A stretch of 64,000 nucleotides of DNA from G965216255 sp965216255 (GTDB lineage: Bacteria > Bacteroidota > Rhodothermia > Rhodothermales > Bin80), in assembly GCA_965216255.1 (NCBI GenBank), contig OZ244148.1:3100001-3164000 (forward strand), written 5' to 3'. Shown one piece after another: positions 9,375 through 18,746 of this stretch; positions within the stretch are counted from its first letter, which is position 1, and each line of letters starts with the position of its first letter. Below the pieces are notes generated by a model. The model was not told where the DNA came from and ran no database searches. It saw nothing but the letters and a program-made list of their open reading frames with translations. The position numbers and the translations under genes are program-made.

Positions 9375-9476
9375 GGCTCTCCAATGAGTGGTGGTTCAGA
9401 GATTCAAGCGCCCCGCCGGGGCCGGGCCCAGGCCCTTGCCGGCGCACGCCCTTGCGTGATAATGGAAATCCGGCGG

Positions 9477-12400
9477 CTAGGAGGCCCCGTTCACCCGGAC
9501 CCTGATAGACTGCACGGCGCTGCCGTCCGTGTCGGTGGCCGTCACCTTCACTGTGATGTTTCCTGCGGTCCCTAACGGCACAAGTGTCAGCGTGCTACCG
9601 GACAGGCTGGCGGAAACAATGTTGGGAATACGCTCGCCTCCATACACCAACCCCACCGAGTAGGACACCGCATCGCCGTCCGGCTCGCTGAAGTACCACG
9701 CCACGTCAAGGCTGACGGAAGAGCCGCCTATTGTGAGCGTCTGTGTGGGAATCTTGCCACTGGCTACGGGAGCGCCGCGCACCGTCACCCCAAAGGAGTG
9801 CTCTGTTGACCCTCCGCAGTCATTGCCGGCCGTCACCGTTATTATGGCAGATCCTGTCACTTCCGGCGTGAGCCTGAGCACGCCGGACGCAATACTCGTG
9901 CTCACCAGGACACCGGACGTCCTTCTGGCCGAAAACGAGAGGTTGCCGCCATTAGGATCGGAGAAGCGAGACCCCAACGGGACCGTTGCGAAGGACCCCC
10001 GCAGGATGGTTTGATCCTGAATCGGCAGCAATACCGTGGGGGCTCCGCAGACCGTAACGGTAAAAGATTGAGGAACTGAAGTGGCCTCATGCGGATCGGT
10101 GGCCGTAACGGACACATCCACTGCGCCGGCTGCTTTGCCCGTCAGGGTCAGCGTGCTGCCGGATATCGCCGTGCCCAGCACGCTGCTACTCGGGGAGCTG
10201 GCCGCATACGTCAATGCCTGCCCTTCCGGGTCGTTGAAGTACTCCGACACGTCAAAGGCATCCGATGCGCCGCCCAGTTGCACCGTCCGGTCTTCGATAA
10301 AGCCTACCTTCGTAGGAGGCTTGTTCACTACCGTGACGGTGAAGGTCTGCGCCGACGAAATGGCATTATGCGGGTCCTGCGCCGTCACACTGATCATCGC
10401 AGACCCCGGCGAGCCGGGCGTCAGCGTCAGCGCGCTGCTATTGGTTGACAGACTGGCCTGGGCTACGTCGCTGTTGGAAGAAGACGCCGCGTACGTCAGC
10501 GTCTCTGTCTCGGGGTCCCGGAAATAGGTGGCCGCGCTGAACGAGCTGCCGGCAGCTCCCACGTTCATGGTCACATCCGAAATCGAGCCCTCTGTCTCCG
10601 GAGGCAGGTTCCGCACCGTCACGTTGACAGCCGGGGTCGTGCTGCCACGACCGTCACTGACCGTAACGCTCGCCGACATCGCCCCGACGGACCGCGGCGA
10701 TATCGTCAGCGTGTGGCCACTGAGCGTTATGGACGCGGGAGCATCCGTGGCAACAGACGACAACGTGTAGGTCAATGGATCGTTGTCCTGATCGCTACAG
10801 GACAGCACCACTGTGACAGCAGCGTCCTGGACGGTCAGCGACTGCGCCGCCATGGCGTTGCATGTCGGCGCCCGGTTGGGACCGACAACTACCGTAACGC
10901 TCTGCAGGGCGGACCCCCCGGCCGCGTCGCTGGCCGTGACCGTGACCGTGCTGGACCCGTCCGACACCGGCGTCAGCGTCAAACTGCTCCCGCTGAGGCT
11001 CGCGGACACCGCGGCGTCACTGGGCAGCGGCGTCAAGGCATAGGCCAGTTTGGCCACGGCATCGTCCGCATCCGTGAAGTACCCGGACATATCCAGGGTG
11101 ACGGAAGATCCTCCCACGGTCAGCGTCTGTGCGGCAACGGTGCCGCTGGCAACGGGCGGCGCGCTTACCATCGCGACAAACTTCTGAGGTACCGTACCCC
11201 CGCGGTTGTCGTCGGCCGTCACATTGACGCTCCTTACGCCCAGCTCGGAGGGCGTAACCGTGAGCACGCTCCCCGACACACTGACGGTCACGATATTCGG
11301 TACCCTGGGTCCAACGCCGCCGCCGCCCGAAGTCCGGGCCGAATACGTGAGCTTATCATCGTCCGGGTCGGAGAAATACCCGGACACGTCGAACACCGCG
11401 GCCTGCCCGTTTTGCGTGAACAAGCGCTTCGGCATCGTGCCCACGCGTTCGGGAGGCCTGTTCGTACCAGGCAGCACCACAACCACCGCGATTGCCTTGA
11501 GGCTCACCACGAAAGCGTCCTGCACCGACAAGCCCCCCGGGTCCTGCGCCGTCACCGTGATCGTGGCCGGGCCGGTAGTACTGCCGGTGGTTACCGTGAG
11601 CATGCTGCCAATAAGCGATATACTGGCCGTGGCCGTGCCGGTGGACGACGACGCCGAAGTATAGGTCAGGTCCGCATCCTTGCCGTCCGGGTCCGTGAAG
11701 TGATCGGCAAGCGTGAACGCGGCGGTCGCTCCTCCCGAAGCCATGGTGGTGTCAACGATGGAATCATCGACACTGGGCGCCACATTGGGATTGACGCTCA
11801 CCACGAAAGCGTCCGAGGCCGACAGCCCGTCCGGATCGCTCGCCCTGACCGTGATCGTGGCCGTAGCGGCTGCGGTCACTGCGCCGGTAATCACCGTCAG
11901 CGTCCCGCCGGAAATGGCTACGGCCGCGGTATCCGGCGCCGACGAACTGGCCGTATACGTCAGCTTGTCCTTGTCCGGGTCCGAAAAGTGAGCGGACAGC
12001 GCTAGGACTGTGGTATAGCCGCCCGAGGCCAGCGTGGTGTCCCGCAGCAGGGAACTGACCACCGGCTTGCGGTTCGATGTCACCACGACCAGGAAATCGT
12101 CCCGCACAAACAGACCGCCCGGATCCGTCGCCGTAACGGTGACCGTGGCGGTACCGGCTGCAGCCGGCGTGATCTCCAAAGCGCCACTGGCGATCTCGGC
12201 GGTAACCACGTCCGCCTCCCTCGTGGTCGCAATAGTCGAAACCCGCTCCGTAAACGTCAAAACGTCCCCGTTCGGGTCCGAAAAGTGATCGGACAGCGTA
12301 ATGTCGATACTCCTTCCTCCCAGAGCCTGGGTCGTATCCGGCAGCGGCGTATCCACCACAGGCGCACGATTGGCGGGAAAGACCTGTACGGCAAGTCGCT

Positions 12401-13361
12401 GGTACACAAAGTCTTCCGGATCGGATGCACCGACGCTTATGGTATCGCTTATGCTCTCGGTTAAGACCAGGCCCGGCACCAGCTTGATGCGCAGAGAATC
12501 CCGCTGCCCGCCCGTGATGGTTGCCCACACCACGTCCTCACGGTAGGGAACCCCGTAATACGTGAGCCGATCTGCGTCATCCTCAATGAAATGCGGCGCC
12601 AGATGGATGAATATGGGCGGATCACCCACAAACATCGTGGTGTCCCGGACGGGATTTTGATCGTTCGCCCTCGGCGGCGTCTTAACGCGCACGTCAAAGC
12701 GCTGCTCGGCCATGCAGCCGGGTGAGGACTCTCCGGACTTCGTGACGCTTGCCCGGACCACGACCGTGGCGCTGCTGCTGCTGCTTGCCACTTTCGTCAG
12801 CGTCAGCATGCTACCCGAGATGCCGGCCGAGACCACGCCCGCCGGCTCCGTGCGCGCCGTGTATGTGGTCGTCGCACCACTGTAGCCGAGCTCCGCGATA
12901 GTGAAATAGTCGGATACGTCGATGACGACAGAGAGCCTAGACGCATGCACCGTCTGGTCAGGAATGCTCTCCTCCGTCGGCATTATGCAACTGCTTACGG
13001 TGACACCAAAGGCCCTGATGACCTCACTAGCCATGCCCGCATTCACCTTGACGGTGATGGTCGCATCCCCGGGTGTGAACCCGGAAGTAATGGTGAGCGT
13101 GTCCGTGCTCACCGCGATAGTACCTACCGCTATGGCGCTATTGCCCGAGGACACCTCGTAGCTGAGCCCCGTCCCCTCGAAATAGCAGGCAAGGCTGAAG
13201 CTGACCGACTTACCACCGACGCCCAGGCGAATAGCAGGCTGTATGACCGAAGCGCTATGAGTGTAAAGAGATAAAGCCGGGTCTTTGGCGCAGTCGGCGG
13301 CGGCGCCTCCCACGGGCAGGGCGGTGAGCGCCAACAGGGTACTCCAGAGTATGTGTTGCAT
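9477..13361 (-). CDS. Large exported protein with about 13 cadherin/Ig-like tandem repeats
   Basis: 1294 residues: a signal peptide (about 1-22, ending GGAAAD) and then nearly nothing but repeats of 85-95 residues. Each repeat opens with a P-x-x-x-x-x-x-D-T/Q-T motif, has a ...SDHFSDPDGDxLTYTA-like calcium-site core, and closes with TITVTATDPGG and a V-rich strand. I count about thirteen, some with degraded DPD motifs (for example the ninth). This is the cadherin-like/BIg architecture of bacterial adhesins; calcium-dependent rigidity is inferred from the acidic motifs. There is no T9SS C-terminal domain, LPXTG or autotransporter barrel: the protein ends in the middle of a repeat-like strand, so its route to the surface is unclear. 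No Shine-Dalgarno sequence, common in this group. Adjacent to two T9SS proteins. Confidence 0.88.
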   Translation of the reverse strand: MQHILWSTLLALTALPVGGAAADCAKDPALSLYTHSASVIQPAIRLGVGGKSVSFSLACYFEGTGLSYEVSSGNSAIAVGTIAVSTDTLTITSGFTPGDATITVKVNAGMASEVIRAFGVTVSSCIMPTEESIPDQTVHASRLSVVIDVSDYFTIAELGYSGATTTYTARTEPAGVVSAGISGSMLTLTKVASSSSSATVVVRASVTKSGESSPGCMAEQRFDVRVKTPPRANDQNPVRDTTMFVGDPPIFIHLAPHFIEDDADRLTYYGVPYREDVVWATITGGQRDSLRIKLVPGLVLTESISDTISVGASDPEDFVYQRLAVQVFPANRAPVVDTPLPDTTQALGGRSIDITLSDHFSDPNGDVLTFTERVSTIATTREADVVTAEIASGALEITPAAAGTATVTVTATDPGGLFVRDDFLVVVTSNRKPVVSSLLRDTTLASGGYTTVLALSAHFSDPDKDKLTYTASSSAPDTAAVAISGGTLTVITGAVTAAATATITVRASDPDGLSASDAFVVSVNPNVAPSVDDSIVDTTMASGGATAAFTLADHFTDPDGKDADLTYTSASSSTGTATASISLIGSMLTVTTGSTTGPATITVTAQDPGGLSVQDAFVVSLKAIAVVVVLPGTNRPPERVGTMPKRLFTQNGQAAVFDVSGYFSDPDDDKLTYSARTSGGGGVGPRVPNIVTVSVSGSVLTVTPSELGVRSVNVTADDNRGGTVPQKFVAMVSAPPVASGTVAAQTLTVGGSSVTLDMSGYFTDADDAVAKLAYALTPLPSDAAVSASLSGSSLTLTPVSDGSSTVTVTASDAAGGSALQSVTVVVGPNRAPTCNAMAAQSLTVQDAAVTVVLSCSDQDNDPLTYTLSSVATDAPASITLSGHTLTISPRSVGAMSASVTVSDGRGSTTPAVNVTVRNLPPETEGSISDVTMNVGAAGSSFSAATYFRDPETETLTYAASSSNSDVAQASLSTNSSALTLTPGSPGSAMISVTAQDPHNAISSAQTFTVTVVNKPPTKVGFIEDRTVQLGGASDAFDVSEYFNDPEGQALTYAASSPSSSVLGTAISGSTLTLTGKAAGAVDVSVTATDPHEATSVPQSFTVTVCGAPTVLLPIQDQTILRGSFATVPLGSRFSDPNGGNLSFSARRTSGVLVSTSIASGVLRLTPEVTGSAIITVTAGNDCGGSTEHSFGVTVRGAPVASGKIPTQTLTIGGSSVSLDVAWYFSEPDGDAVSYSVGLVYGGERIPNIVSASLSGSTLTLVPLGTAGNITVKVTATDTDGSAVQSIRVRVNGAS

Positions 13362-14192
13362 GCGTTCGTGACAATAATGAATTCAACGAGAACGCATGGA
13401 AAGACTATTACAAGCACCAAAATAAAATATGACATGCATAAAGGGTAATGAAAACTACCCCACATGATTCCCATCTCAAGGCAACGTGCAGGCGATTCGC
13501 CGCCCTTGCCAACCGGCCTTACTTACTCCGATCTATCGCTGAGAGGCGATGCGACCTACCCTGTACACCCAATCCAGCCCCTCCTGAACACTGGTGCGTC
13601 TTGGGTTCGCTTCAACAGGCGAAGTAGCCTGCAGCTACGGCCCTGGTGGATCGATCGCGATGACCCGATCCGGCCCCGCTACCGGAATGCCGGCAACGCT
13701 GACAACGTGCCGGATGGCCTCTGCCGCCATGGCCACAAGCGGTCCGATCCGTCATCCAGCGCGTCACCCTCCAATCGCAAGTGGCGCCTCTGCCTGGGCT
13801 GTCTCGTATCCGTGTGTGCACAATACGTGCATGCACAAAAACATACTCCGCTACCATGGATTCTTCACCGTAGGCGGCACGGAGGCATGCGCCTTCGAAG
13901 CACGGCGTGGCCGGCCATCGACAACACGTAACCATGCTCGCCGCCCGTTGCGGGATGTCTCCGGGCCCGGCACCCGCGACATGCGCTCAGTCGACAGATG
14001 AGAAACTCCCTATCTGCCTCATCAGGGCAGTCTCAAGGCGCAATGTCATTCTGCATCCCAGCTTCAGATGCCGGATCCTCTCTGATCGCTGCATGGTCGC
14101 AAGATGCGTTTCATGGTATGCCAACGTCCTGTTCGGGCTGTATCCCTACCGCTCCAGTCCCCTCCCGCGCTCGAGACTCCGTTGTAGAAGCC
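13362..14192. other. Non-coding stretch, possible gene debris
   Basis: About 830 bases upstream of the repeat protein. The first hundred bases are AT-rich and may hold its promoter. On the minus strand near 13640-13780 there are short coding-looking pieces (for example MAAEAIRHVV and VIAIDPPG) interrupted by stops; I cannot assign them to a family. No complete gene is visible. Confidence 0.4.
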
Positions 14193-14494
14193 AATTCCGC
14201 AATCGAAAACAAGGCCGCACGGGATTCCGCCTTGCAGTAGACGCACTCCAGACCCTTGAGCACCGCACTCATGTCGTCGCGCATTCTCGGGTCTATGGCA
14301 ATCTCCTTGATCGGCGTACTGTCGAGTGCGCGGCACTCTGGGGCATTCTTGCGCATGGTTGCTCTGGCGAATGTGAGCCGTTTTGCGCCCGTAAACGCTC
14401 AAATAGGCTATGCGTCCTTCAGAATTACCGCCAATTGGAAGATATAAATGATTGTGTCGTCAAGACTTAAAGCATTGCCGTACAAGCACGAGCT
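14193..14494 (-). mobile_element. ISNCY element end remnant (5' part of transposase)
   Basis: About 300 bases matching, at roughly 85-90% by eye, the start of the ISNCY transposase and its upstream end at 59661-59960. The remnant encodes an N-terminal piece with PECRALDSTPI, EIAIDPRMRDDMSAVLKGL and YCKAESRAALF before similarity is lost near 14193. The outer edge of both copies is the shared cacgagct at 14494 and 59960, which likely marks the element terminus. No catalytic domain remains. Confidence 0.75.
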
Positions 14495-14528
14495 TGTTTT
14501 CATAAAATGACGAAGTTGCGCTGAGGCA

Positions 14529-15914
14529 TTATAGGTACCCTCTATCGGCAAGAGCCGCCCTGAATCTCCGATACGTACCCTCGTAGGCCCGAAAACGTGT
14601 GGCCGAAGGCTCGATGGTGCGCCCGATGTTTGTCATGGCTGCCATGGCTTCCGCAAACGTTCCGAAGCCTGCGCCGACCGCCGCGACGATGGCTGCCCCC
14701 AGCGCAGTTTCCAGGCAGGCGCTGCGATGGTATACCCGGCCCGTAACGTCGGCCCGGCACTGTAGCCACACGTCGCTTTGACATCCACCTCCCGTAGCGA
14801 AGACCTCTCCTGTACCCGGTGGCAGAAGCGCATCCAGCTCCTCAAGGCCGAGGCGTTCGATAAAAGCCGTGCCTTGAAGGCAGGCGGCGTAAGCGACCGG
14901 GCCAACGGCGCACTGCTCGATGAAGCCTTCCGCATTCGGGCGTTCAAAGGGAAAACGTTCTCCGCGTCCTACGAGAGGATACGCGAGATATTGGCTCGGC
15001 AGCAATGGGGCGGCCTCGCGGTCCCAATCGGCGGGAGGCGCCCCGGGAAAGTGTGCGGCAATCCAGCTGGCACCCGTGTTACTGGCAGCACCTGGTAGCC
15101 AAAGGCCACCGGGCAGTTTGTGGCAGTAATAACGGCCGTCGGCGGTGGGCATTGTGGCGGTGAGCCCCTTGAAGACTAGCGTGGTTCCCAGCGTCACGTT
15201 GTAGGATCCTTCGCGCAGGCCCGATGCAATGGCAGCGGCCGTACCATCTGTGGCGCCTGCCACCACGGGAAGGCCTTCGGGCAGTCCCGTGGCTGCTGCT
15301 GCCCTTGCCGATACGACACCGATGGGCGCACCCGGAGCGACGACGGCCGGCAGGCGGTGCAATATATCCGGGCCTATCCAGTCAGGCCACCGGTCGTACA
15401 CGAGCTCGTATCCCATCTTGAGGGCATTCGAATAGTCGATCATGCCAAAGTCGCCGGAGAGGCAGCCGGAAAGCCAGCCTGCCTGGCTCATGAACCGTGC
15501 CGTTCGTGCGAAAACGGCTGGTTCATGGCGCCGGATCCAGCCGGCCTTGGCAATAGCAAGGGATGGGCTGCGGTTGGGCCAAGTCGCCTCCGAAATCCCC
15601 CGGGTATCGTCGTACATCAGCGCCGGCCGCAGGGGCTCTGCAGCCTTGGAGGTGCAGACGAGTGTGCCCGATGTGCCGGTTACGGCTACGGCACGTAGTT
15701 GCTCTGCAGCTGGGAGGTCCTGCATTACGCGGCGCGTCACCAGGCACAGCGCGCTCCACCAGGCTGCCGGCTCCTGCTCATGATGGCTGCCGCACCGCCT
15801 AGCGGACAATGGTGCCGTGGCCTTTGCGATCACGCTGCCGTGCCAAGCCGCAGCCAGAGCTCGTACGCCGCTCGTGCCCGCGTCAATACCGAGGAAGACA
15901 GGCTCGGGAACCAT
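14529..15914 (-). CDS. FGGY-family carbohydrate kinase
   Basis: About 461 residues of the FGGY (xylulokinase/ribulokinase) superfamily, an ATP-dependent cytosolic kinase of a pentulose or related sugar. The N-terminal phosphate loop FLGIDAGTSGVRA is followed by VTGTSGTLV. The second ATPase domain shows VVAGATDGTAAAIASG, NVTLGTTLVFKG and FATGGGCQSDVW, the adenosine motif, then TALGAAIVAA. Some members with this compact layout phosphorylate D-ribulose or D-xylulose; the sequence does not decide. The ATG at 15914 (MVPEPVFLGIDAG) fits the family start better than an in-frame ATG six codons upstream. It stands alone, downstream of two tRNA-Ser genes and without sugar-metabolism neighbours. Confidence 0.87.
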   Translation of the reverse strand: MVPEPVFLGIDAGTSGVRALAAAWHGSVIAKATAPLSARRCGSHHEQEPAAWWSALCLVTRRVMQDLPAAEQLRAVAVTGTSGTLVCTSKAAEPLRPALMYDDTRGISEATWPNRSPSLAIAKAGWIRRHEPAVFARTARFMSQAGWLSGCLSGDFGMIDYSNALKMGYELVYDRWPDWIGPDILHRLPAVVAPGAPIGVVSARAAAATGLPEGLPVVAGATDGTAAAIASGLREGSYNVTLGTTLVFKGLTATMPTADGRYYCHKLPGGLWLPGAASNTGASWIAAHFPGAPPADWDREAAPLLPSQYLAYPLVGRGERFPFERPNAEGFIEQCAVGPVAYAACLQGTAFIERLGLEELDALLPPGTGEVFATGGGCQSDVWLQCRADVTGRVYHRSACLETALGAAIVAAVGAGFGTFAEAMAAMTNIGRTIEPSATRFRAYEGTYRRFRAALADRGYL

Positions 15915-15952
15915 GGACCAAGGTGGCAGCAATCGCGCTCACTAGATCCGCG

Positions 15953-16037
15953 CGGAGGGGGAGGGATTCGAACCCCCGGTACCTTTCGGCACGCTGGTTT
16001 TCAAGACCAGTGCATTCGACCGCTCTGCCACCCCTCC
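15953..16037 (-). tRNA. tRNA-Ser (anticodon UGA)
   Basis: Cloverleaf on the minus strand: acceptor GGAGGGG pairs with CCCCTCC, discriminator G; anticodon stem CTGGT/ACCAG with loop CTTGAAA, anticodon TGA; a long variable arm GTGCC/GGTAC typical of serine tRNAs; T loop TTCGAAT. CCA is not encoded. Class II structure and identity elements agree with serine, reading UCA and related codons. Confidence 0.96.
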
Positions 16038-16065
16038 GAACGACAACGTGCGAGCTCTGCATCGG

Positions 16066-16153
16066 CGGAGAGGGTGGGATTCGAACCCACGATGAGCTTT
16101 TGACCCATACTCCCTTAGCAGGGGAGCGCCTTCAGCCTCTCGGCCACCTCTCC
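16066..16153 (-). tRNA. tRNA-Ser (anticodon GCU)
   Basis: Cloverleaf on the minus strand: acceptor GGAGAGG with CCTCTCC, discriminator G; anticodon stem CTCCC/GGGAG with loop CTGCTAA, anticodon GCT; long variable arm; T arm GTGGG-TTCGAAT-CCCAC. No encoded CCA. It lies 28 bases upstream of the UGA tRNA-Ser, so the two are probably co-transcribed. Confidence 0.96.
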
Positions 16154-16205
16154 GAACTACGGACTATACGCCGTAAAATCACGAATCAAAAGAACCCGGA
16201 AAACC

Positions 16206-17120
16206 CTAGCCCTGTTCCAGCGCATTAGCGCCGCTAATGATTTCCAGAATCTCTGTCGTGATTGCGCTTTGCCGGGCGCGGTTGTACTGCAGGGTCAGCG
16301 TCTGGAGCAATTCGCTGGCGTTGGAGGTGGCGTTGTCCATGGCGACCATTCGCGCTCCTTGCTCGGCGGCATTGGATTCGAGGAGCGCCCGCCAAACCAT
16401 GTAGTTCAGATATCGCGGAATCAGGACATCCAGGATGGTGTAGGCGTCCGGCTCAAAAATATAGTCGGCAGTGTAGCGCTCCTGCAATTCTGGCTTTTGC
16501 ACCCCTTCGCGTTCCATAACTGGCGTTAGGAAGTGCTCGGGAGGAATGGGAAGGAATGGCTCCACGATGCGGTTTTGAGCAATCGTGTTCCTGAATTCGT
16601 TGTAGACCAGATACACTTCGTCCCAATTGCCAGCGAGGAAGCCCTCTACGGCATGGTCCCCGATGCTTTGCGCGGTCTCGAAGTTCAGATCCCGGAAGAT
16701 GCCCCGATGGTCTCCTACTATCTTGTGACCGCGCTTGCTGAAATGGTCGTGGCCCTTGCGCCCGGCGGCGAGGACGAGGGAGTGAATTGCTGGCCGCTCT
16801 TGAATGGCTTGCTCAGCGGTCTTGATTATGTTGCTGTTGAAGGCTCCGGCAAGCCCCCGGTCCCCGGTAATGGCAATGAGCAGCAAGTTTTTTACTTCCA
16901 GTCGCTCGACAAAAAGCGGATGGGCTGCTGGCGTAAATTTGCCCTGGGCCTTGAGATGCCCAATGATTTCGCCGATCTTGAAGGCATAGGGGCGTGTCTT
17001 GAAGATGTTCTCCTGCGCACGACGCAGCTTGGCAGCCGCCACCATTTTCATGGCACGTGTGACCTGCTGCGTATTCTCTACAGAATAGATGCGAGTCCGT
17101 ATGTCGCGCAGCGTAGCCAT
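16206..17120 (-). CDS. atpG: F-type ATP synthase gamma subunit
   Basis: 304 residues, the central shaft of the F1 motor that couples c-ring rotation to the catalytic sites. The N-terminal helix shows ATLRDIRTRIYSVENTQQVTRAMKMVAAAKLRRAQ and the C-terminal helix ALLESNAAEQGARMVAMDNATSNASELL, both diagnostic. (Quoted only as landmarks at residues 2-37 and 244-272.) Length is slightly above the E. coli protein, with an insert in the middle as in Bacteroidota. It begins two bases after the atpA stop and is the last gene of the atpI-B-E-F-H-A-G run. Intact. Confidence 0.96.
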   Translation of the reverse strand: MATLRDIRTRIYSVENTQQVTRAMKMVAAAKLRRAQENIFKTRPYAFKIGEIIGHLKAQGKFTPAAHPLFVERLEVKNLLLIAITGDRGLAGAFNSNIIKTAEQAIQERPAIHSLVLAAGRKGHDHFSKRGHKIVGDHRGIFRDLNFETAQSIGDHAVEGFLAGNWDEVYLVYNEFRNTIAQNRIVEPFLPIPPEHFLTPVMEREGVQKPELQERYTADYIFEPDAYTILDVLIPRYLNYMVWRALLESNAAEQGARMVAMDNATSNASELLQTLTLQYNRARQSAITTEILEIISGANALEQG

Positions 17121-17122
17121 GC

Positions 17123-18715
17123 CTAGCGTTCAGCGTACAGTTGAACCAAGCGCGCTGCCTCGGCCCGGAAGGCGTCCTTTGTGGCATCGCTGAGCTTGCC
17201 CGTATTGCGGATATCTGCTAGCGCCCCCGATTGGCGGCTGCGGAGATTCTCTATCAGCTCGCGCTCAAAATTGCACACGTCGCCCACCTCGACGCTGTCA
17301 AGCAGTCCTTCGCTGCCTACGAAAATGGCCGCGACCTGCTCTTCTACTGGAACGGGGGCAAACTGGCCCTGCTTCAGGATCTCGACCAGGCGCTGGCCGC
17401 GGCGAATCTGCCGCTGCGTGGCTGGATCCAGGTCAGAGCCAAACTTGGCAAAGGCTTCAAGCGCGCGGAATTGTGCCAGGTCCAGGCGCAGCATGCCCGC
17501 AGATTGTTTCATGGCCTTGATCTGGGCGTTGCCGCCTACACGGCTGACCGAAATGCCCACGTTGATTGCAGGGCGGACGCCGGCATTGAACAGGTCCGGT
17601 TCGAGGTAGATCTGCCCGTCCGTGATGGAGATGACATTTGTCGGAATGTAGGCATCCACGGCGCCGGCCTGTGTTTCGATCACAGGCAGTGCTGTGAGCG
17701 ACCCGCCGCCCTTTACCTTGCCCTTCAAAGACGGAGGCAGGTCGTTCATCTGCCGGGCAATTTCTTCGGTGGCTGAAATCTTGGCAGCGCGCTCCAGGAG
17801 GCGGCTATGGAGGTAAAACACATCGCCGGGATAGGCTTCGCGGCCCGGGGGGCGCCTAAGTAGCAAGGACACCTGCCGGTAGGCCACGGCTTGTTTGGAT
17901 AGGTCGTCAAAGACAACCAGCGCGTGGCGGCCCGTGTCACGGAAGTATTCCCCAATGCAGGTGCCTGCAAAAGGTGCTATATACTGCAGGGGCGCGGGCG
18001 CAGAAGCGGGAGCATTCACGATGACCGTGTATGCCATGGCGCCGTTTTCTTCCAAGGCCTTTGCCACCTGTGCCACAGTAGAAGCTTTCTGACCTATGGC
18101 AACGTAAATGCAGAAAACCGGCTCATCTGTCTCATGCGTGTTTGCTTGGCTTATAATGGCATCGATAAGGACGGCGGTCTTGCCGGTCTGCCGGTCCCCT
18201 ATGACGAGTTCACGCTGGCCTCGACCAATGGGGATCATGGAGTCGATGGCCTTGATGCCGGTGAGCAGTGGCTGGGAAACCGGCTCCCGATAAATCACGC
18301 TGGGGGCTTTGCGCTCCAGGGGCATTTCACAGGTTTCCCCGGTGAGCGGCCCCAAGGCGTCCAATGGCTCGCCCAGCGGATCAATTACACGTCCCAGCAT
18401 GCCCTCGGTAACCTGGACGGACGCAATACGCCTCGTGCGACGGGCCTCGTCGCCCTCCCTTACGGTATGGGCATTACCGAAGAGCACAGCACCGACGTTG
18501 TCCTCTTCCAGATTCATCACCATGCCCGTAACCTCTCGGAGCGGAAAATGGATCAGCTCGCCTGCCTGCACGTGAGAAAGGCCGTACAGCCGCGCGATCC
18601 CGTCTCCAACTTGCAGGACGCTGCCGATTTCATAGACATCCGTTTCTGGCCGAAAGTCCTTGAGTTCACGTCTGAGTACCGCGGTTACTTCGTCGGGTTG
18701 GATAGCTGTTGCCAT
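17123..18715 (-). CDS. atpA: F-type ATP synthase alpha subunit
   Basis: 530 residues, non-catalytic nucleotide-binding subunit of the F1 hexamer. Walker A GDRQTGKT is at residues 173-180, the downstream Walker B region contains ALVVFDDLSKQA, and PGDVFYLHSRLLERAA is the family signature. Normal length and uninterrupted. It follows atpH by 31 bases and precedes atpG by two, consistent with one polycistronic transcript. Confidence 0.97.
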   Translation of the reverse strand: MATAIQPDEVTAVLRRELKDFRPETDVYEIGSVLQVGDGIARLYGLSHVQAGELIHFPLREVTGMVMNLEEDNVGAVLFGNAHTVREGDEARRTRRIASVQVTEGMLGRVIDPLGEPLDALGPLTGETCEMPLERKAPSVIYREPVSQPLLTGIKAIDSMIPIGRGQRELVIGDRQTGKTAVLIDAIISQANTHETDEPVFCIYVAIGQKASTVAQVAKALEENGAMAYTVIVNAPASAPAPLQYIAPFAGTCIGEYFRDTGRHALVVFDDLSKQAVAYRQVSLLLRRPPGREAYPGDVFYLHSRLLERAAKISATEEIARQMNDLPPSLKGKVKGGGSLTALPVIETQAGAVDAYIPTNVISITDGQIYLEPDLFNAGVRPAINVGISVSRVGGNAQIKAMKQSAGMLRLDLAQFRALEAFAKFGSDLDPATQRQIRRGQRLVEILKQGQFAPVPVEEQVAAIFVGSEGLLDSVEVGDVCNFERELIENLRSRQSGALADIRNTGKLSDATKDAFRAEAARLVQLYAER

Positions 18716-18746
18716 TATCTGTCTAGTCTTGGAAGCACGGTAACAC

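Noticed and set aside
13594..14001. Plus-strand gene of about 135 codons upstream of the ISNCY remnant
   Set aside because: No family resemblance; the opposite strand has equally coding-looking but interrupted pieces.
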